Assembly (NCBI GenBank): GCA_022885665.1
Contig: JAGQDJ010000222.1
Coordinates: forward strand, 16,656 to 80,655
Length of the DNA: 64,000 nucleotides
Origin: Triops longicaudatus
Taxonomy: Eukaryota; Arthropoda; Branchiopoda; Notostraca; Triopsidae
Direction: 5' to 3'
Below the pieces are notes generated by a model. The model was not told the DNA's origin. It worked only from the letters and a program-made list of their open reading frames with translations, and did no database searches. How positions within the stretch are numbered: the first letter of the stretch is position 1; the number at the start of each line of letters is the position of its first letter. Of the stretch, positions 63,961-64,000 are shown piece after piece. The position numbers and the translations under genes are program-made.

Positions 63961-64000
63961 CCAAAATCTGCCTGCTCAACGAACACTGCAAAGACTGCCT

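Noticed and set aside
1..64000. CRISPR array, operon, riboswitch, prophage or other bacterial features
   Set aside because: The window is eukaryotic nuclear DNA with spliceosomal introns; no regular direct-repeat array with unique spacers was seen.
1..64000. tRNA and rRNA genes
   Set aside because: Looked for T-arm/B-box words by eye; candidates such as the one near 57470 lack a matching A box and acceptor stem. A tRNAscan-SE run would settle it.

Overview
This is a eukaryotic, animal nuclear window. Almost every real gene is split by GT-AG spliceosomal introns, many of them only about 55-120 bp long, in AT-rich, gene-poor DNA. An arthropod is most likely, and probably not a fly. The supports are a single-domain IGFBP-like peptide (known from spiders and crustaceans), small Gly/Tyr-rich secreted peptides, TATA plus short initiator promoters, many TTAGGTTAGG-like degenerate repeats, and a NACHT-LRR receptor of a type absent from Drosophila. 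I cannot name the species. Coordinates for multi-exon genes span start codon to stop codon, with exons listed in the evidence. All joins were checked for reading phase by hand.

Layout. 1-79 holds the tail of a possible C2H2 zinc-finger gene. 2.59-3.96 kb holds a small secreted SIBD/IGFBP-domain gene (+). 4.48-16.45 kb holds one large minus-strand gene of six exons encoding about 2027 residues: an N-terminal RIIalpha dimerisation/docking domain, a very long acidic middle and eight IQ motifs, which amounts to a giant SPA17-like protein. 17.20-22.95 kb is a DCAF8 WD40 gene (-). 24.47-25.99 kb is GSTZ1, maleylacetoacetate isomerase (+). It converges on crooked neck/CRNKL1 (-, 26.10-34.29 kb, 12 exons).

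35.5-52.6 kb is an array of four small two-exon genes for Gly/Tyr/His-rich secreted peptides. Two are an almost identical inverted, head-to-head pair. All four share the same 15-nt first coding exon plan, a signal peptide, a C-terminal HY and a close TATA box. 52.6-59.3 kb is transposon-rich. 59.3-63.96 kb is a NACHT-LRR (NLR) gene (-) whose 5' end may lie beyond the window.

Mobile and repeated DNA includes two hAT-like non-autonomous elements of about 770 bp (one with a perfect 8-bp target duplication), a short hAT remnant, at least three pogo/Tigger-like MITEs of about 170 bp, and three copies of a composite repeat with a conserved head and a degenerate AACCTA-type body inside introns of DCAF8 and crooked neck.

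Housekeeping genes (DCAF8, GSTZ1, crooked neck) sit centrally. Candidate defence or secreted-factor genes (SIBD, Gly/Tyr peptides, NLR) flank them. No functional link between those groups is shown by the sequence, beyond an ISRE-like motif upstream of the peptide genes that deserves a test.
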